64,000 nucleotides of DNA from Gorsachius magnificus (GCA_034008185.1 CM067086.1:34307007-34371006), one strand, 5' to 3'; counted from the first letter of the stretch, positions 1 to 15,120 are shown. Translations and numbers: made by a program. Notes: generated from the sequence alone by a model not told the origin.

Positions 1-1109
1 CTAGATTTCTGAGAATAGTGGAATACTCTTTCTGCGATTCTTGAAATTTAAAATCCTCACTTCAGGTCAATCCAAGCATGCCACTTTCCATGCTTATTTA
101 AAACACAGCACAAATCCCTATTTGGTTAAAGCTCCACTGAGGCTGTATACATTTATTCCACTTGTAGTCTGTAAAGCTTTTAAATTCGAGAAGCTTTTAG
201 TTGCCATTAGTGAGACTGGATTCAAAACCAGGTGGCAGAGATGAATAGACAATGTCTGTGAACAATGCTTTGTTGAATTCCACATCACAATACCTACCCT
301 GATGAGATTCTTTTCTTCATACTGAAATAAGAATTAAATAGCACACAGTGGATCACTTGAATAATGCTTTAAGAAATATTAAAAAAAAATATGTGAAGTT
401 ATTCTTTTGGTATTATTGTCTGTTTCTTTTTTGTCTAAATTCAGACTGGTTTTAATCCTTCAACCCCTGTTGTTTCTTGCATTATTGCTCTCAATGCACC
501 ACACATTGTTATTTCTGCCCAAGTTCCCTTCAATGAGAAAGGCTTGGTCCATTGTCACTTCTAACTTAATATTGTGGGGAAGTATTGTGAGTATGAACTA
601 CAGAGGGTTTTTTATTATTATTTGGAGTACTACTGTGATTATTAATATAGCACTATTTTTTCTTGCTTCTCGTCAGTCTTTATCCGCATGAACCTGAAAT
701 TGGGTACTGAATTTTGTATTTATCCTGAATGCTTGCCTCTCTAGAATGTGACTCTGGGGGAGGAAAATTCCTCTACTGTGACATCAATTAATGGTATTGT
801 GTTGTATAGTAAGCATGAATGGCAGAAATCCAGCCAGTCAGAGGAGGCATGTGACTTCAGGTTCTTTTGTTGTAATAGAGTTGGTTTAAGCTGGATATAA
901 AGCTTTGGTTAGTGCATAAAATTCCATCACTTTAGAAAATGAAATATGATTTAGCTACCAATTGGAGATGTGAAGGAATATGGAAACTTTCCTGAGAGCC
1001 TAGATTTTACTTAGTCATGGGCTTCTTGGCTTGGATATTCCAGAGAATAGGATGAAACTGGGAAGCATTATTCATATAGGCGACTGACTTTTGTTCATGG
1101 TGGTTATAA

Positions 1110-1885
1110 AGCACAGTATAAAAATTGTTCTTGTCAAGTTTGACAATGATGCCAAATTGGGGGGATGGAGCAACACCAGTCAATACACTTGAGGGCAGGG
1201 CTGCCTTCCAGAGAAATTTCAGCGAGCTGGAGGAATGGGCCCACAGAAACTTTAGGAAATTCAGCAAGAGTAGAAGCAAAGTCCTTTACCTGGGAAAGAA
1301 GAATTGCCAACAACAGTACAGGCTGGGAAGCAGCTGCACTGAAAAGGCCCTGGGGGCCCTGGTGGACAGGGAGGACAAGCTGTATGGGAGCTAGTAGTGT
1401 GCCTTGGCAGCAAAGACGGCCAAGAGCATCCTGGGCTGTATTCACAGAAGCAGAGCCAGGAGAGCGAGGGAAGTGATTAACACCTCAGCTCAACACATGT
1501 TAGACCACATCTAGAATTTCTGTGCAGTTCTGGATGCCCCAGGTCAGGGAAGACATAACTAAACTGCAACAGAGAGAATTCTGGGGGCTGGAGCTGTTGC
1601 CCTGTGAGGAGAGGCTGAGGTGACTTGTCTTGTTCAGCTTGGAGAAGAGGTGGCTACTGATAGCAACCTTCCAACACTGATGAGAATCCAGGCTCTTCAT
1701 GGTGGTAGGACAAGAGACCATGGGCATAATGTGAAACAAGAGATGCAGACTGAATGAAAGAAAGAACTTTTTCATAATGAGATCAGTCAGGTGGTGGAAC
1801 AGGTTGCCCAGAGAAGTTGTTCTATCTCCATCCTTGGAGGTTTTCAAGACCTGATGGGATAAAACCCTGAGTAACCTGGTCAAAA
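1110..1885 (+). mobile_element. CR1 LINE fragment, sense, 3' tail lost
   Basis: A diverged copy of the avian CR1 3' part. It runs from the reverse-transcriptase end (gagctggaggaatgggccca, caaagtcctttacctggg, tacaggctgggaagcagc) through the usual 3' region (gtggtggaacaggttgccca at about 1791 and ccatccttggaggttttcaa). It stops near gtaacctggtc, before the typical terminal octamer repeats. Many indels make it non-coding. Confidence 0.88.
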
Positions 1886-4800
1886 TTTTCATTTCGGCAA
1901 GAGCAAAGAAGAAAGATGGCTCTGGATATCCTGAGGAGTAACTGAGGGCTAACAGACCATCTCTGCTAGCTAGAAGAAAATCAAGTCAGATTGAGAGCTA
2001 CTCTAATCTGACAAAGCTAAAATCAGAAGCAAGAGGTTAGAGCTTTGAGTATGTATTAAATGCCAGCTGAGGAACTGAACAACCACTTCTGTAATTGTGT
2101 TGGATTTGCCTTTTGGAGTATCCAGTTCTCCATGTGTTCACATCATCTGCATATGAATAGATGGGTAGTCTTAAAATCCATTGAATAACTAAACATTTTA
2201 TGTTCTTCAACTTAGTTCTGAAATGAAAGTTCATTTCTTTATCTATTTATTTGGAGGTTTAATTTGATATGAAAGTAATTTTAACATCAGCTTTGCTTAT
2301 TATAGTTGTTAAATTCTCTGCATATTTTCTTGTTTTAAATGATTTATCTTAATTTTCTATCCTTTTGTGTGTTTATAAACACTAGAAGTACTGTCTACTA
2401 CCATTTATGTTACTGTCCACTTTACAGATTTTCCCTCTCCAACTTTGGGGAAATTTCCTTCTTTTTTTGAGGGCAAACATGTATATGTATGAAATTTTGC
2501 TGCATTTCATCATGTTCACTGGAAGTTGGGAATACTTCACATGCAATTGTTGCCTTTCTCCTATAAAGAATTCCTATTGTTCTAAATTTCTACATCTTAA
2601 ATTAAGGGGAGATGTATCTACAAGGTATCAGTCTACCATGGTACTTAATTTTGAGTTTTGCAAAGAAAAAGCTTCATGCCTGCATGCTTGCCCATTTATC
2701 TCTCAATAAGTAGTTGCTGAGGAACGCTGCAAGGCTCTACAGGTGTTTTTTCAAAAAAGTAAAAGATTCTACAGGTATTTGAAACCTGTATTGGGGATTC
2801 TCCAATTATAATCAACTCTTACCTTATTTAAACTCCAATCAAACTTCCTAGTTGCCCTGCTAGTGACTGTCAGCCTAAGGCATTATGAAGGTGAAAACAT
2901 CTATAGCAAATGAGAACCAAGCTGGATAGGAATAGCTTTCCTCACACTACTGCATTCATATGTTTATCAATGTTTTTCATATATATATAGATTTACCCCT
3001 TCCTCCAGTTTATAATATTTCTAAGCCCTACTGACCTCCATTTTGCTTAGGCTTAATGCCTGGCACTTTTAAATCACTTTCACTGTCTCTTACCACATTT
3101 AACAAAGCAATCACTAAGCATAACCCTTCACAGATGTTAGCAGAGTTATAGCACAGTTGTTTTAATAGAGCACAGCAACAGCTTTCTTGCAGGAAATGAG
3201 GGCAAATATATCTTCCAGTGGAAACTATGGGAAGAATTTAAATAGAAAGAATATTACCCAAACTAGAATTTGGTTTTTTTAGATGGTAAACCTAAAACCT
3301 GAGTGCTTAAAGTGCCAAGGGATTTCTCTAGCACAGTTGTTAAACGCCTAATTTTAGGTCTCATGCCAAATAAGGCTGGTCATATTGTAGAACCTCCATA
3401 TGTCTCTGTAGGACAAAGATCCATTATTTGTTCAAAAAGTCAGGTGAGTCATGAACACTGTGAGGATCTGGAATCTGCATTGCAGAGGCACCAAAAGGTA
3501 GTCATGGCTGATGGTTCTACCCTGAGAGCAGTTACGAGATGCACCATCCTAAAGTACTGGTCTGTACTAAAGGTCTGGCAGGTGAACTGCTCCTTTCTGG
3601 GATTTTTGATGTGAGGTATTGCTGAAAGGCTGTTAAGAGTCATCAGAGAACCGCTGCTCTGTGCTTATCCATATAGGTTGCTGTTGCCAAGGGTACTTCT
3701 TATTTTTGACCATAGGATGATGTTTCACAAGCTCTTCATAAAGTAATGAGGGTCAGAATGAGAGATGGAAGTCTGCAGGTAGACAGAAATGACAACTTGG
3801 GAATTGCTCTAGAAATAGAGTGGATATGTTTTTTGAGAACTGTTGGGGTGGCAGGGGGGGTGCAGGAGCAATATAGATGGGTAGGTGGATGTTACATAAG
3901 TGTACTGTTGCAAGAATTATGCTGAATAAATCACATAATTGGAAGTCTTAATATATGACTAAGGTATGTGACACAATTAACATGATTCAGTGAGAACTGA
4001 TATGAATAGAATAGTACTATAATGGGGTATAGCATTTTCAAGACAGACCAAAGAATCAGGAGGAAAAAGCATACATGTAAAAAATTTAGAGGAACCTAGA
4101 GTTGTTGGACAATCTGGTAAAGTCTGAAGGGAAAATAAGATAAAGTCAAAATGAGTAGACCAGCACAGAAGATGAATAAATGGTTGCAGCATTTTGTGAG
4201 CAGTTAACAAACAATCTAGAATTTGGTGGTATGAAGAAATTTTTAATTACCCAGATATCCTTTGAGAAAGGTATAATAGATTAAGTTTAACAAGCATTCA
4301 CTGGTTACTTTTTTTTTTCTTTTAGTAATGTCATAGTGCTTTGGGGCTTTTTTGATAAGGAAAAAGAAAGCAACTTGCTGGAAAGCTTCTATAGACGTAA
4401 TTTTAGAGTAGTGAGAAACCAGCTAGGAATGGGTAAGTGAAAGGCAACTTGATTGATGTGACAGTGAAATGATGGTACTCACAATGTTTAGCAAAGAAAA
4501 CAAAATAGAAACAGTGGATGTCAAGAAGCAGACTCTGAGAACTAATAGAACTAAAGATCTCAGGGGAATAAGGATTGAAAGGAAAGCTTTTTAAAAACAA
4601 CAACCCTCCCAACCCCCCTAACTTTCAAACTCATTTGAAAATGGAAAGGTCACAAGTGAAGGTAATCCAATTGCAAAGGAAGGATTGGAACTCACTTGTT
4701 GACTTCAAACACACTAAGATAGCATATAAAAAGGGCTAATCATATTGCATTAATAAAGTAATAAGGGTGAATATAAAAGAAAAACCTCAGTTTAGAGAGA

Positions 4801-5089
4801 TAATTTCAAAAAGGCTCGTATGAGCTAAAATGAGCAAGATATGTCAAGGAAAGCAACACGTATGTTAGAAATTCCTTGAGTTATGCTAAGGACAAAGTTT
4901 GTAATACTTTTCTTTTTTTTAATCAGTCTTTGCTAAAAAATTTGTAAGTACTAAAAGTACTAGCCTTACTATTTCTAGTACCAGTGGACTAACATCTCTA
5001 TCCATAACGAAAAAAAACAGGTTAGATTCTGTATATAGACTGAGTGTTTTCAAATTATGTGTCTGATGGACTCATAAAACTTAAAATAC

Positions 5090-6215
5090 TGCATGAAGAG
5101 ATCTCAGAAATATTTATAGTCGAAATTAAAGACAGCCACAAGAGTGGTTACTGAGAGGCTGGAAATGGCAAAAGTAGTGCTTATTTTTTATAAATAAGGA
5201 AAAAATAACAAGGATGCAGCAGCAAACAGATTTGTCAAGAAAAATAGTATCAAGACAAAGGACTTCTTTCTATGACAGGGTAGCAGGCAGAGGCCATTTG
5301 GATAGAAACAATAGTTTGAAGTTGGATTCAAATTTATTTACACAAGCAGGCTAGAAATATTAATGGTTCACTGTCAAAATGTCAGTGAAATGTGGCTCTG
5401 GAGGGATTTGTCCTTGGCTCAGTTTTATTCCAAATTTTCATTTATGACCTGGAAATTGAAATGAGCAGTATGCTTATTAGTTTTTGGTAGCATGAATTTG
5501 ACAGACGTGTCAATATCTTAAAAAATGAGGATTCTATAAAAATGGTCTAAAAAAAAGTTAAGATGCAGTTCAGCAAGGTGCTGTGATTAGAAGTAACAGT
5601 AAAAATGCCAAGGAGCATAACTGTTTAGGTGGAAAGTTTCTCAGGCTTATCATGAACTGCATGAGTTGTATCATGTTGTAAAAAATGTGAAACACCATAC
5701 TGTGGTATATAAAAATTAAGATATATTTCAGTTCTATGCAGGTTTGTTAGGTCTCAGTTAGAATCCCACATCCTGTTATGTGAACCTTAGTAAAAGAGCT
5801 GTGGACCATTTGGTGCAGAGGAGAGCATCAAACAATGTCTAGGTGCCTAGATCACAGACGTAGAAAATACCTAAATCAAAATATGGAAAGAATTGGGGTG
5901 AGTCGGAATGAATTCTCCTCTTGGGAGGATGTGGTAACAGTCTTCAAGTAGGTACTTCTGCGAAGTGGAAGGAAATAAATTGTTTCCGTAGCAAAAAGAC
6001 AAAAAAGCAATTATGCTTGATATAAAGAAGAAAAAATCCAGATTAGATATTAAGAATACAATGAATAGCTAGGGGGTTTTATGTAACCTCCATCCACTAG
6101 AGGCCTGAAAAGAGATTAGACAAAAGTTGTGTTGGAAATGGCATGAGAACAGTTAAATATTTCTGCAGGGCTTGGAATAGGTGATCTCCTGCAGTGATTT
6201 TTTAATGTTTGTTTT
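5090..6215 (+). mobile_element. Ancient CR1 LINE fragment, sense
   Basis: Heavily decayed CR1-like sequence. Recognisable pieces are ttctttctatgacagggt at 5264-5281, gtggctctggagggatttgt, ttcatttatgacctgg, the gtgcagaggagagcatc piece and the end tgcagggcttggaataggtg. All reading frames are broken. It may extend left toward about 3960, but that part is too diverged to be sure. Confidence 0.65.
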
Positions 6216-8430
6216 CAAAAATGTCTAATTTTCTACATGGGCAAAAGGAGATGTTACAGCTGGATGCACTCACAACATGACAGACAGTAGTAACAGGGAA
6301 ACTGCAATCCTCAAAGGAATTTGTCACTACAAGACCTGGAGTGGATATGCCACGTAAGAGTTGTTATGGGGTGGCTACCGTTTCCTTAGATTGTCAGTAC
6401 ATCTGTACCTGTAAAATGCTGAATACAAACTATTGTGCATCTGAAGGCAATCCAATAGTAGTCATCTGTGAAATGTGTGTAAAACATCCTCAGGTAGTAA
6501 AGAAGAGAATTAAGATAAGCATTCTTTCACTAAAAGAAGATAAATCAACATGTACTGTGTAATGTAATTTATTCTTCATGGTGTGTTAACAGTCTATATA
6601 ACATTGCCAAGTAAATGTTTTCTTTGATGTATTTTAGCTTTTATTCAGTTTCAAATTCTCTTGCATTTGAAAGCATTAGGTATGGATTGGATTCTTTGAG
6701 CAGTCATGAAGCCTCAGTAAAAGTTAAAAATTCTTTGCATCTCAGGATATGCAGTATTAACTTAACCTGAGACCTGGAATTGGTTTCGTAATGTGAATAC
6801 CGTATCGTTATATAATGAATCACTTAGGAAAAAATGTAACTCTGTATTTCTCCACCCTGGTACAGAACAGTATTTCCCAATTCAATAAATAGAGTTATTG
6901 GGCTACTGAGGCACGTCTAGTAAATTACAGTGAGACAAACTTCTCATTTTTGTACTAATACTTTAAAAAGGAAATAGGGAGAAAAGCAATAGGGACAATG
7001 ACTTTGACGAAGTTAGTTGAGTGGTAGTATTAATTTGTAGTTTAGTTAATAAAATAAGAGCTTTCAGCCAAGGCTGAGAGGCTTAAAATAATCTTTGAGC
7101 TATATGATTCACTTGGATTTCATGATGGGATATAGCAAGCATCAATTTAGTTTTATTGTGCAGATGTCATATGTCTAGACTCTTTTACTAGAAATCTCTG
7201 GAGTTTTTTCCTAACTTGCAATCTGGGGCTTGTTCTTTGTGGCTGAAGAAAGAAACACTGTGAACTGGAGGAGGTTGTGGCTCTTAAGTCACTTGCCTGT
7301 ACGCTGTGGGAACAGACACGATTTTTAGCACAAATCCATTAAGTGCTTGGTAAATCAGCTGCCCTTAAAACCATCTGGAGAAAAAAAGTATATATTTGAG
7401 GGTAGCAATCAGCAAGACTGGCAGAGTGGACTCATTGTCCCAGGAGGGTTGGGAGATAAAGCAGAAGTATGCAATTTCTGTATGGATTAATGCAACATTA
7501 AGAATATGAGTATTGTATCACTCTGTGCTCTAGAGAGTCCAGGAGCATGACTGTAGCAGTGGTACTGGTACTGGTAACGGGGCTGTCATTAGAATGGATT
7601 CACCATGGACTGCAAATGCTGTCTGGGAGATTCCGTAATAGCTGGCCCAGGCTGAGTTCTCTGTTGCCATGGTTTTTCTGCCAACAGCTATTTTCAAGAT
7701 AGTTTGTATATGGCTTGACAAACAGCAGCCATCCCTTTGGATGGCAATCCAGACACAACTTTAGACTCACATATGCATTTGATATGTTTGACACAGAGCA
7801 GTTTTGTACTAAAAAGTTCTTGGTAAATGTTTAACTTGACAACAAATTGTAGTGTAAAACTCAGATGAATTTCATCCGTTCTTTCATGTACTTACAATTT
7901 AAGATGTCTGTCTCATATTTTTTTTTTTATGCTAGCCATGTTATGTAACCCAACAATTGGCTGATGATTCTGTTTTTTTAAAGTAGTCAAGCAAATAGTG
8001 ACTTTAGTAAGCCCAGAAAAGAATGTAAATGTTAGCGAACAATGTGTTGTTAAAATGTTATGGTGATTTACCGAGACTGTTAAAGGAAAATTAATTAGCT
8101 TGGTGTTAGAAGATGAAATGTGAGATAGAGTCTTCCTTATGCTTATTGATTGTGGCACATGCTGTTTTAGTTTTTTAAGAGCTTTAAAATCTTGTGTTGG
8201 TTAAGAGTATTAAATTCCTGGCATTGTGTGAATTTTTGCAGACACTCCTTTGTAAGTATTTCAAGTTTATTGTAGTTTAACTTGAATCAGAATGCAATTG
8301 GTGGAAACTAACTCACAAATCATGCTTCACAAGCATTATTTGCATCTTTTCCTGCACAATAAAAAGAGATGGGTACAAACTGAAACACAAGACATTCCTT
8401 TTAAACATAAGGGGAAAAAACCTGACCATG

Positions 8431-8620
8431 TAAGAGTGATTGAACACTGGAACAGGTGGCTAAGAGGTTGTGGAGTCTCAATCCTTAAAGAGTCAGAACC
8501 TGACTGGACACAGCCCTGACCAACCTACTCTAGTTGACTCTGCTTTGAGCAGGATGTTTGGACTTAGTCTCCACAGGTCCCTTCCAACCTCAACTATGCT
8601 ATGGTTCTGTGATTCTATAT
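8431..8620 (+). mobile_element. CR1 LINE 3' end, sense
   Basis: About 190 nt of the CR1 3' terminal region: cactggaacaggtggcta, acctgactggacacagccct, gactctgctttgagcaggat, cacaggtcccttccaacctc, ending ttctgtgattctat, a form of the CR1 terminal octamer repeat. A 5'-truncated insertion, as is usual for CR1. Confidence 0.9.
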
Positions 8621-11600
8621 CTGATAAAATGTGTTTATATCTTAAAAAAAATCTGACTAAAGATTCGATATCTACTTACATTAACTTCTTTAAAACAAAT
8701 TATTTTGGTATTTCTCTATTTTTTAATACTTTTTTATTATTTTATTGGACATACTGTATTAGTTGTCTGTTTCATGCTGAATAAAACCAGACAAGCCCAG
8801 TATTCTTAACCTTTACCAAGAAAGGAGGAAATGCTTTAAAAGCATGAATATGAGGCTTTCTGTTACCATGAATATGAACAGCATACTTCCCATCTGTTTT
8901 CTACAAATTATATCATGGTAGTGTCTAATGACAGTAATCCTTGACTTTTGGCAAGGTTGGGATAAGGTGCATGTCTGAAAATTGTAAGAGTGGAATTTTG
9001 TCTAAATAGGTTTATCTTTTGGGGGGAAAATACACTAGGTAAAAGTGCCAGAGGATATATAGGAACCCTAAAGGTCTTGGGTTTTACAGGTAAAAATCCT
9101 CTCAAGCAGGGAAATACAAAAAGGTATGCTTTACAAGAATTTCTCTTGCATGTAGGTGTCAAGGGAGGTGATGAGCAGGAGGGTCAAACTACAGCGGGCC
9201 ACTCTGTAATGGTTCTTAAGGACCTTGCCCCTGAGTAACCCCTTGAACAAGCCAAAAATAGAAAGGAAAAGGAGTTTTTTAAAACCTTTTGCCCTTTGCC
9301 TTCCATAGGCTGTGAGTTCCTTGATGCTATTAAAAGGTCCATCATCTAATCTTACATCTGGATATTGTCTGTGGCTCTACTCAAGCTCCTTGTAGTTATA
9401 TGACAAGGATACTGAAATATGGAGGTGCAAAGTAGCACAGCAATATGCCATGGCATTACCTTATGGTATTTTCTATCATATGAATTGTTTGTATGTTTGA
9501 AATGTAATGTTCTCTTCTGATAGTACTGTAAAATGTGCAAGTTAATTGCATTCAGAAAGCTACCTTTGGCACTCATCTTCAGGAATGGTTTTAGTATGTT
9601 TTTAGAATGCTGTAATTTTAACTACAGTTCTGTACTTTTATGGCGTCAGACATACTGTGCAATAGGGGCTGTGTAGATAGTTGGCAATCGTAGGATATAT
9701 GGCAGTCAGGATTAAATAGCAATAAAGGATTCACTGAACTGCACTAACAAATCAGACGTGATTACAGTCTGTGTCAATGCATATGCAGAAATTAGAAGAT
9801 GTGTGCTGATGAATAGGCTGTAGTCCAGTTGCGTATGTTATTTTTCTTTGTGTGAGGTAAGTGAAGAGAAAATGATAGTATAAGTATATGGTCCTGAATT
9901 ATATTAAACATCTTATGAAGGCAGTAATAAGTGAGGAGGTTGAATTAAGCATTCCTTCATTTTTATTATGTATATAATCTCATTTTTAGCTCTGCTTATC
10001 AATGTTTTCATCTTTCCATGATGTTTTTAGTAATCTCACCATTATATAATTCTCAATAAAATATTTTGCTTTAATGTTCAAAAAAATGTAAAATTCAATC
10101 ACTTGTGGTTTCCTACTGCTTCTAATTTCTGTTTTCAGAAGAAACATAGAATACAATTTTTTCTTCCTTGTTTGACTTTTTTTGTGATTACCTTTCTTAA
10201 ACTCTAAATGTTTTTGCTGTGATCTCAGTTTTGCAAACCTGTATGAATAAAAACACATCATTGTGCAAAGTGATTTGTAGGTCTGAGTTCTCATTCTGAG
10301 CATATACAATATTGCATAGCTTGCCCATATTGGTATTCTTTCTTGCCATCATATAATATTTTTTTATCCAAGGAACTCGGAGCTCTCCAGGCAAGCTTTT
10401 TGACTGAACCCTTAAATAGTGATTTATTTCAGATAAACTGAGATACAGTAAATGGCTGAACAGAAAAACTTCAATAGAAAAGCTAAGAAGAGAAATTGGA
10501 TGGTAAACATAATTTACCCTTTTATGAGTACAGCATCTTGGTCTTTATTTCATGCATGATAGAAACCGTATATGGAACTTTTAGTAGCAATTGCAGTTTA
10601 ACAGTTTAAACTACTCTTGTTTAACTTACAGCAGCTTCAGAATAGCCACAGAAATTTTTTAAATTTAGGATCAGGTTCACTTTTGTATTAGGACAAGAGA
10701 TCGAATAAGATGGATTATAAGATCCCTGACTCTCAAACTGCTTTTTTCCCAAGAACTGTTGGCACCTTTTATGCAGTGCTCTAACTTCTGACAGGCATGG
10801 TTTCATACTGTAGCTATAAGCAGATGTAAACGCTTAGATCAGGGCAAGGCTTTCTCTCCCCTCTTTGTTACAGTACACCCCTTTTTGCATAGGCAGTAGA
10901 GTACTTGGCCCTTGGGGCTGTCCAGAAGCCAGAAGATTCCCTACTGGTAGAACTCTCAACCAAGTATACTGCTCATCGGAAATAGAGAGGCTTCACTTGC
11001 TGAAGGGAAGCTGTCCTTTTAGTTTTTATATATTTGTTGTATTAACAAATATCCACTACTACTTTTTCTTCCCCCAGAGTAACCTTTTAAAGTTTTCAGC
11101 ATGAACTTTTTTCCTATGTCATGAGAAAAGAAAAAACCTTAAGTTCCTCATTATAGAAATTATTAGAATTCTTTGAGTCTTGTTATTATTCCTGGATATT
11201 TTTAAAAGACGGATTTTTTTCCATATGGTTTGTTTCATGAACATATGGGTCTGTTTTGTGGTTTTGGGAGATACTGTGATCCAGATTTTCTCTGCAGGTC
11301 CTAGAGTCAAACATTAGGATTTTTTTAATTGTATAATTGACTACCTAAAACTGCAAAATAGGAATTTGCATTATGTGCATCCACTTCACTTACTAACTTA
11401 TTCTTAATACTTTATTATTTTGTACTGTTTTCATTTGCAGCCTTTTCCTCTGCCCATCCTGATATTTCTGTTTTTTTTGAATAAGCCAGTAAATGATTAA
11501 ATGAATTCATTAGGGTGCATGGTGGGTATATGCATCCATACTTGCACACCCTCACTCACACTCCACATACATAGATGTAAATCAAGCAAGTGAGAGAAAC

Positions 11601-11895
11601 TTAAATCACTGATTCCTTTTCATTAGAGAGAATTTTTGGTTATTTGTTTTTTAAACAAGATGTGATTTTCTACCAGGTACGCCCTAGGAACATCATGAGA
11701 AAAAGGTGGGTCCAGTGGCTCAGCTAACTCTCTGCCCTCCCACCTTGGGCAAGTCAGTTAAAGCTGTATTGAGTGAGCGTGTGTTAATTCCTGGGTTTTC
11801 TCTGCAGTTCAGTGTGAGGATTATGTGGTTTAGAATAATATTCAGAGCAGCCAGTTTACTGAGCCGTGAACAGCCTAAGGCTAACTTATAAGAGC

Positions 11896-11926
11896 AAAAA
11901 AAAAAAAAAAAACCCAAACCCAAACC
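11896..11926 (+). repeat. Poly(A) tract followed by AAACCC repeats
   Basis: A run of about 17 A is followed by AACCCAAACCCAAACC. It may be a retroposon tail or simple slippage; I could not identify a retroposon body upstream. Confidence 0.7.
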
Positions 11927-14900
11927 TGTCTGGACTCTCACCCTTTCTGGAGCTTAGGTATTTTATGTGGGTTCCAATCACGTGCCTTTGCCTTTGTCAT
12001 CTTAAGATCCAAGACCTCAGGAACTTTCTAAAGCTAGGCACACTTAAACCATTTTTGTTTCAAACAACAAAGAGCTCTTCTAATTACTCCATATAGCTGA
12101 TGGTTCAAGCATTTGCCTAGCAATGGTAGAACTAAATTTAGTTCTTTGTAAGCCTGCTATTTCAAACTACTTCTGTGATTTTCTAAGAGAAAACCATCCA
12201 TCCTCAATAAGGTATAGAATAGATTCAGTGCAGTACTACTCATAGCTGTTGTTGGAACTGGGCTCTATTAGGTGAGGAAAGCCAAGCCAAAAAGAGCATG
12301 CCCAAAAAGGTACAAGATGTTATGACCTAGTGCTTAGCACATCCAGCTCTGAGTAGGGAGAGAGAAGTGCCTTAATCCCCTTTCCTTAGGGTGACTTGAG
12401 GATAAAATACAAAAATACCTATGTCATGTCTCTCCCATTGTTATTCTCCCTGTACTGCATTTATGGCTTTTTAGTATGGGGACTTACAGCCTATTGCTCC
12501 CACTAGCCAATATTAAACTGGCTCACAACAAACTACAAATGAATGACCCATATAAGGAATATATTTCCAATAATGCATAAAGTAAAACACAAACTGCATC
12601 AAATGCATCAGGTGCATTAAAAGAATTCCCTTATCACATGGTGCTTAGTGGTGTAAGGGGATACATGCGTGAACAGATTCCACAAGGCAAGAACAACTTG
12701 GTTGTGTCTCCTGCCAGGCAGACTAGTGAGATCCACAATAATTCATTCTTAAAATTCCAGAAGAAATGAATTTCTGATGTCTCTGAAAAGGGTAGAATAT
12801 AATTGTGTGGCTCAAAACCATGATGTGTCTTTCTTATTGCTAAAATGAATGAGTTTTAATTAAGATATAGCTCTCAAATTGTGCAAGCCAGGCTGCTATA
12901 AACTCACGTAATCACATTGTAGAGGCTATGCTACTACACAGCATCATCCTTCCAGATTGCAGCTGTATCCAATCTTGGTATTTATATAGATTTTTGTCTC
13001 TTTAGCAACAGGTTATATTTTTTGTATCATTTTGTTATTGTCATTAGCATAAAAAAAATCAGGTACTTAGAACTTCTGTCTCTTCTAGTATGCTCTTACT
13101 GCATCTTATGCAGTATAATAATGCTAAAACTGCTGCTAAACTACGTGTTTTCAGAGGTGTGTATCTTTCTACCAACATCTGTTATATTTGCCTTAGCTTG
13201 ACATATGAACTGTGTTTCATTCAGATCCTGTGTACATTTAAATTGAATAATTTGCCCATCTATCCTGAAACTCCTTTAAAAGTTTGAAATATTAATAATC
13301 TTAATGGAAAAGAGTGTTAGCCTAAGCAGTGAGTGTCCTTGGTTAAAGAAGTTATGCCTGTTAAGTATTTATCATCCACTCTAAGCTTTTACTTTTTGTT
13401 TCAAAAAATATGATCTGTTCTTTTCTCAGCGTATTTCAACAGGAACTCTCTATCTGAATTAGCCTAATGAATAAGTAGCTTTCTGCTAACTGCCTGGAAG
13501 ATGCACACAAAACACTTGACTGTGTCATTGCCTACTGATTCAGTAGCTGTGATTCCACATAACTGAGTAGTGTAGTGTCCTCTAAAACCAACAATGTCAT
13601 CATTAATTCATCAGAAACACAGCTGTGAACTTTGGTTGTTTTTTTTTTTACCAAAGCAACAGGGCAAAAACATTCCAATGTGCAGTAAAGAAAGTTCCAA
13701 GCAACTGGGGTGCACAGCGCTTTGTATTTAAGCCATTGACCTTGTAATGTGATCACACAGACTTTTTGTAAATTAATCTTTCAGATCTTATGAGTGACAT
13801 GTGAACTTTGACTTCATGGGCAAAAGACAGACTCCAGCTTCAGTAGAATCACCTGCTTCCCAAATGCATGATAAATTTACATAACTTTCTTTTGAAAAAC
13901 ATGAGCCTTTTGGTTCTTTCATGTCTTTTACTAGGGGAAATATTAGACTTTTTTTTCCTTTTTGTGCAATGGTGTACATCACTGAGTATAAATGGGATTG
14001 CCCCAGGCTTCATTTAAATATATATTTTAGCCATTCCTATAGCACGTGTACGTTTCAAACTGCAAAACATTAACTTTTCTGTGAGCTACATACAGCTGTA
14101 CCATTTTACATTTTGATGATTTGTTTGGAATTGTATTAGTTTCCCTAAAAGTAAATTTTCATAGAATTAGTGTTAACACAGCTGTTTTGAAATACATTCT
14201 ACATATGAACAGAAAAAGGGTGAAAAAATCAAATACTAAAATATTCCTGTGTCATCAAGACATTATATTTTAAACTGTGAGTCTTTTTTACTATGAAGCA
14301 TTTAGATTTCTACATGAGCATAATTATTTTTTCTCCCTGATGCAGGAAGGCTGGTATGCTTATGCTTGGTAGATGGTGTTTGGGCTATCTGGTTTCCTGT
14401 ACATGTGTCACTTGGCTTGTGGCATTCTCTTTGGTGATGAGGGGTAAGTACAGGAGCCTGCCCAGTGTGGTCGTGTGACCTGTCGAATGCCATCGTTGCT
14501 TCTCGTTACAAACGCGTAGCCATCTCGTGTTTACCAGGCATGGGTTTACCAGGAAATAAGTGGAGGGAAGGAAATATGTGCACTACAACGTTCCATTATG
14601 TACCTGTAGGCTCATAGCTTCCACAGTCAGATCAACCTACTGTCTCTGTGAAGTGAGTAAAGTCTTTCTTGCTTTTTATCTGTATGTGGATATGTAGACC
14701 TGTGCTTCTGATTACACAAACCAGGATAATAACAGTAAGGAACTGCAACATTGTGAATGCACGTGCTTTTCTAGATGTCTTTGTGCTGGGAAATGAGAAA
14801 GGGTCTGTGACTGAGGAAAAAGAACAGCAGAAGATGCTGAAGAGGGTTTTTATTTCTAAGGCCTAGAGAACTGAAAACTTCAGAAATTTAGTGGCAGGAA

Positions 14901-15120
14901 GTAACTGAAGTTTTTTCCTCATCCCCCCAGAAGAAAAAGAAGGAGGCTGGCTCTCCTACCCAGTCTTATAATGCTTATACTGTTTCTAGTTTGACAAGGA
15001 TATAAACCACGTGGATTTTAGTTATAACAGAGAAAATCTTATCACACCAGCAGGAATATGGTCATTGGTACAGCTGCATATTTACTGTATGTGTTAGACA
15101 AGCGTGAGGAAAACTGCAAG

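Noticed and set aside
1125..1476. Overlapping open frames of about 90-130 codons on both strands.
   Set aside because: They lie within a decayed CR1 LINE copy and are remnants or shadows of it.
10433..10502. A 70-nt exon-like segment with a good acceptor (atttatttcag), a GTAAAC donor and one open frame encoding a basic, helix-like peptide.
   Set aside because: It ends in phase 2 but the next FSIP1 exon starts in phase 0, so they cannot be joined directly. The peptide also shows no similarity to FSIP1.
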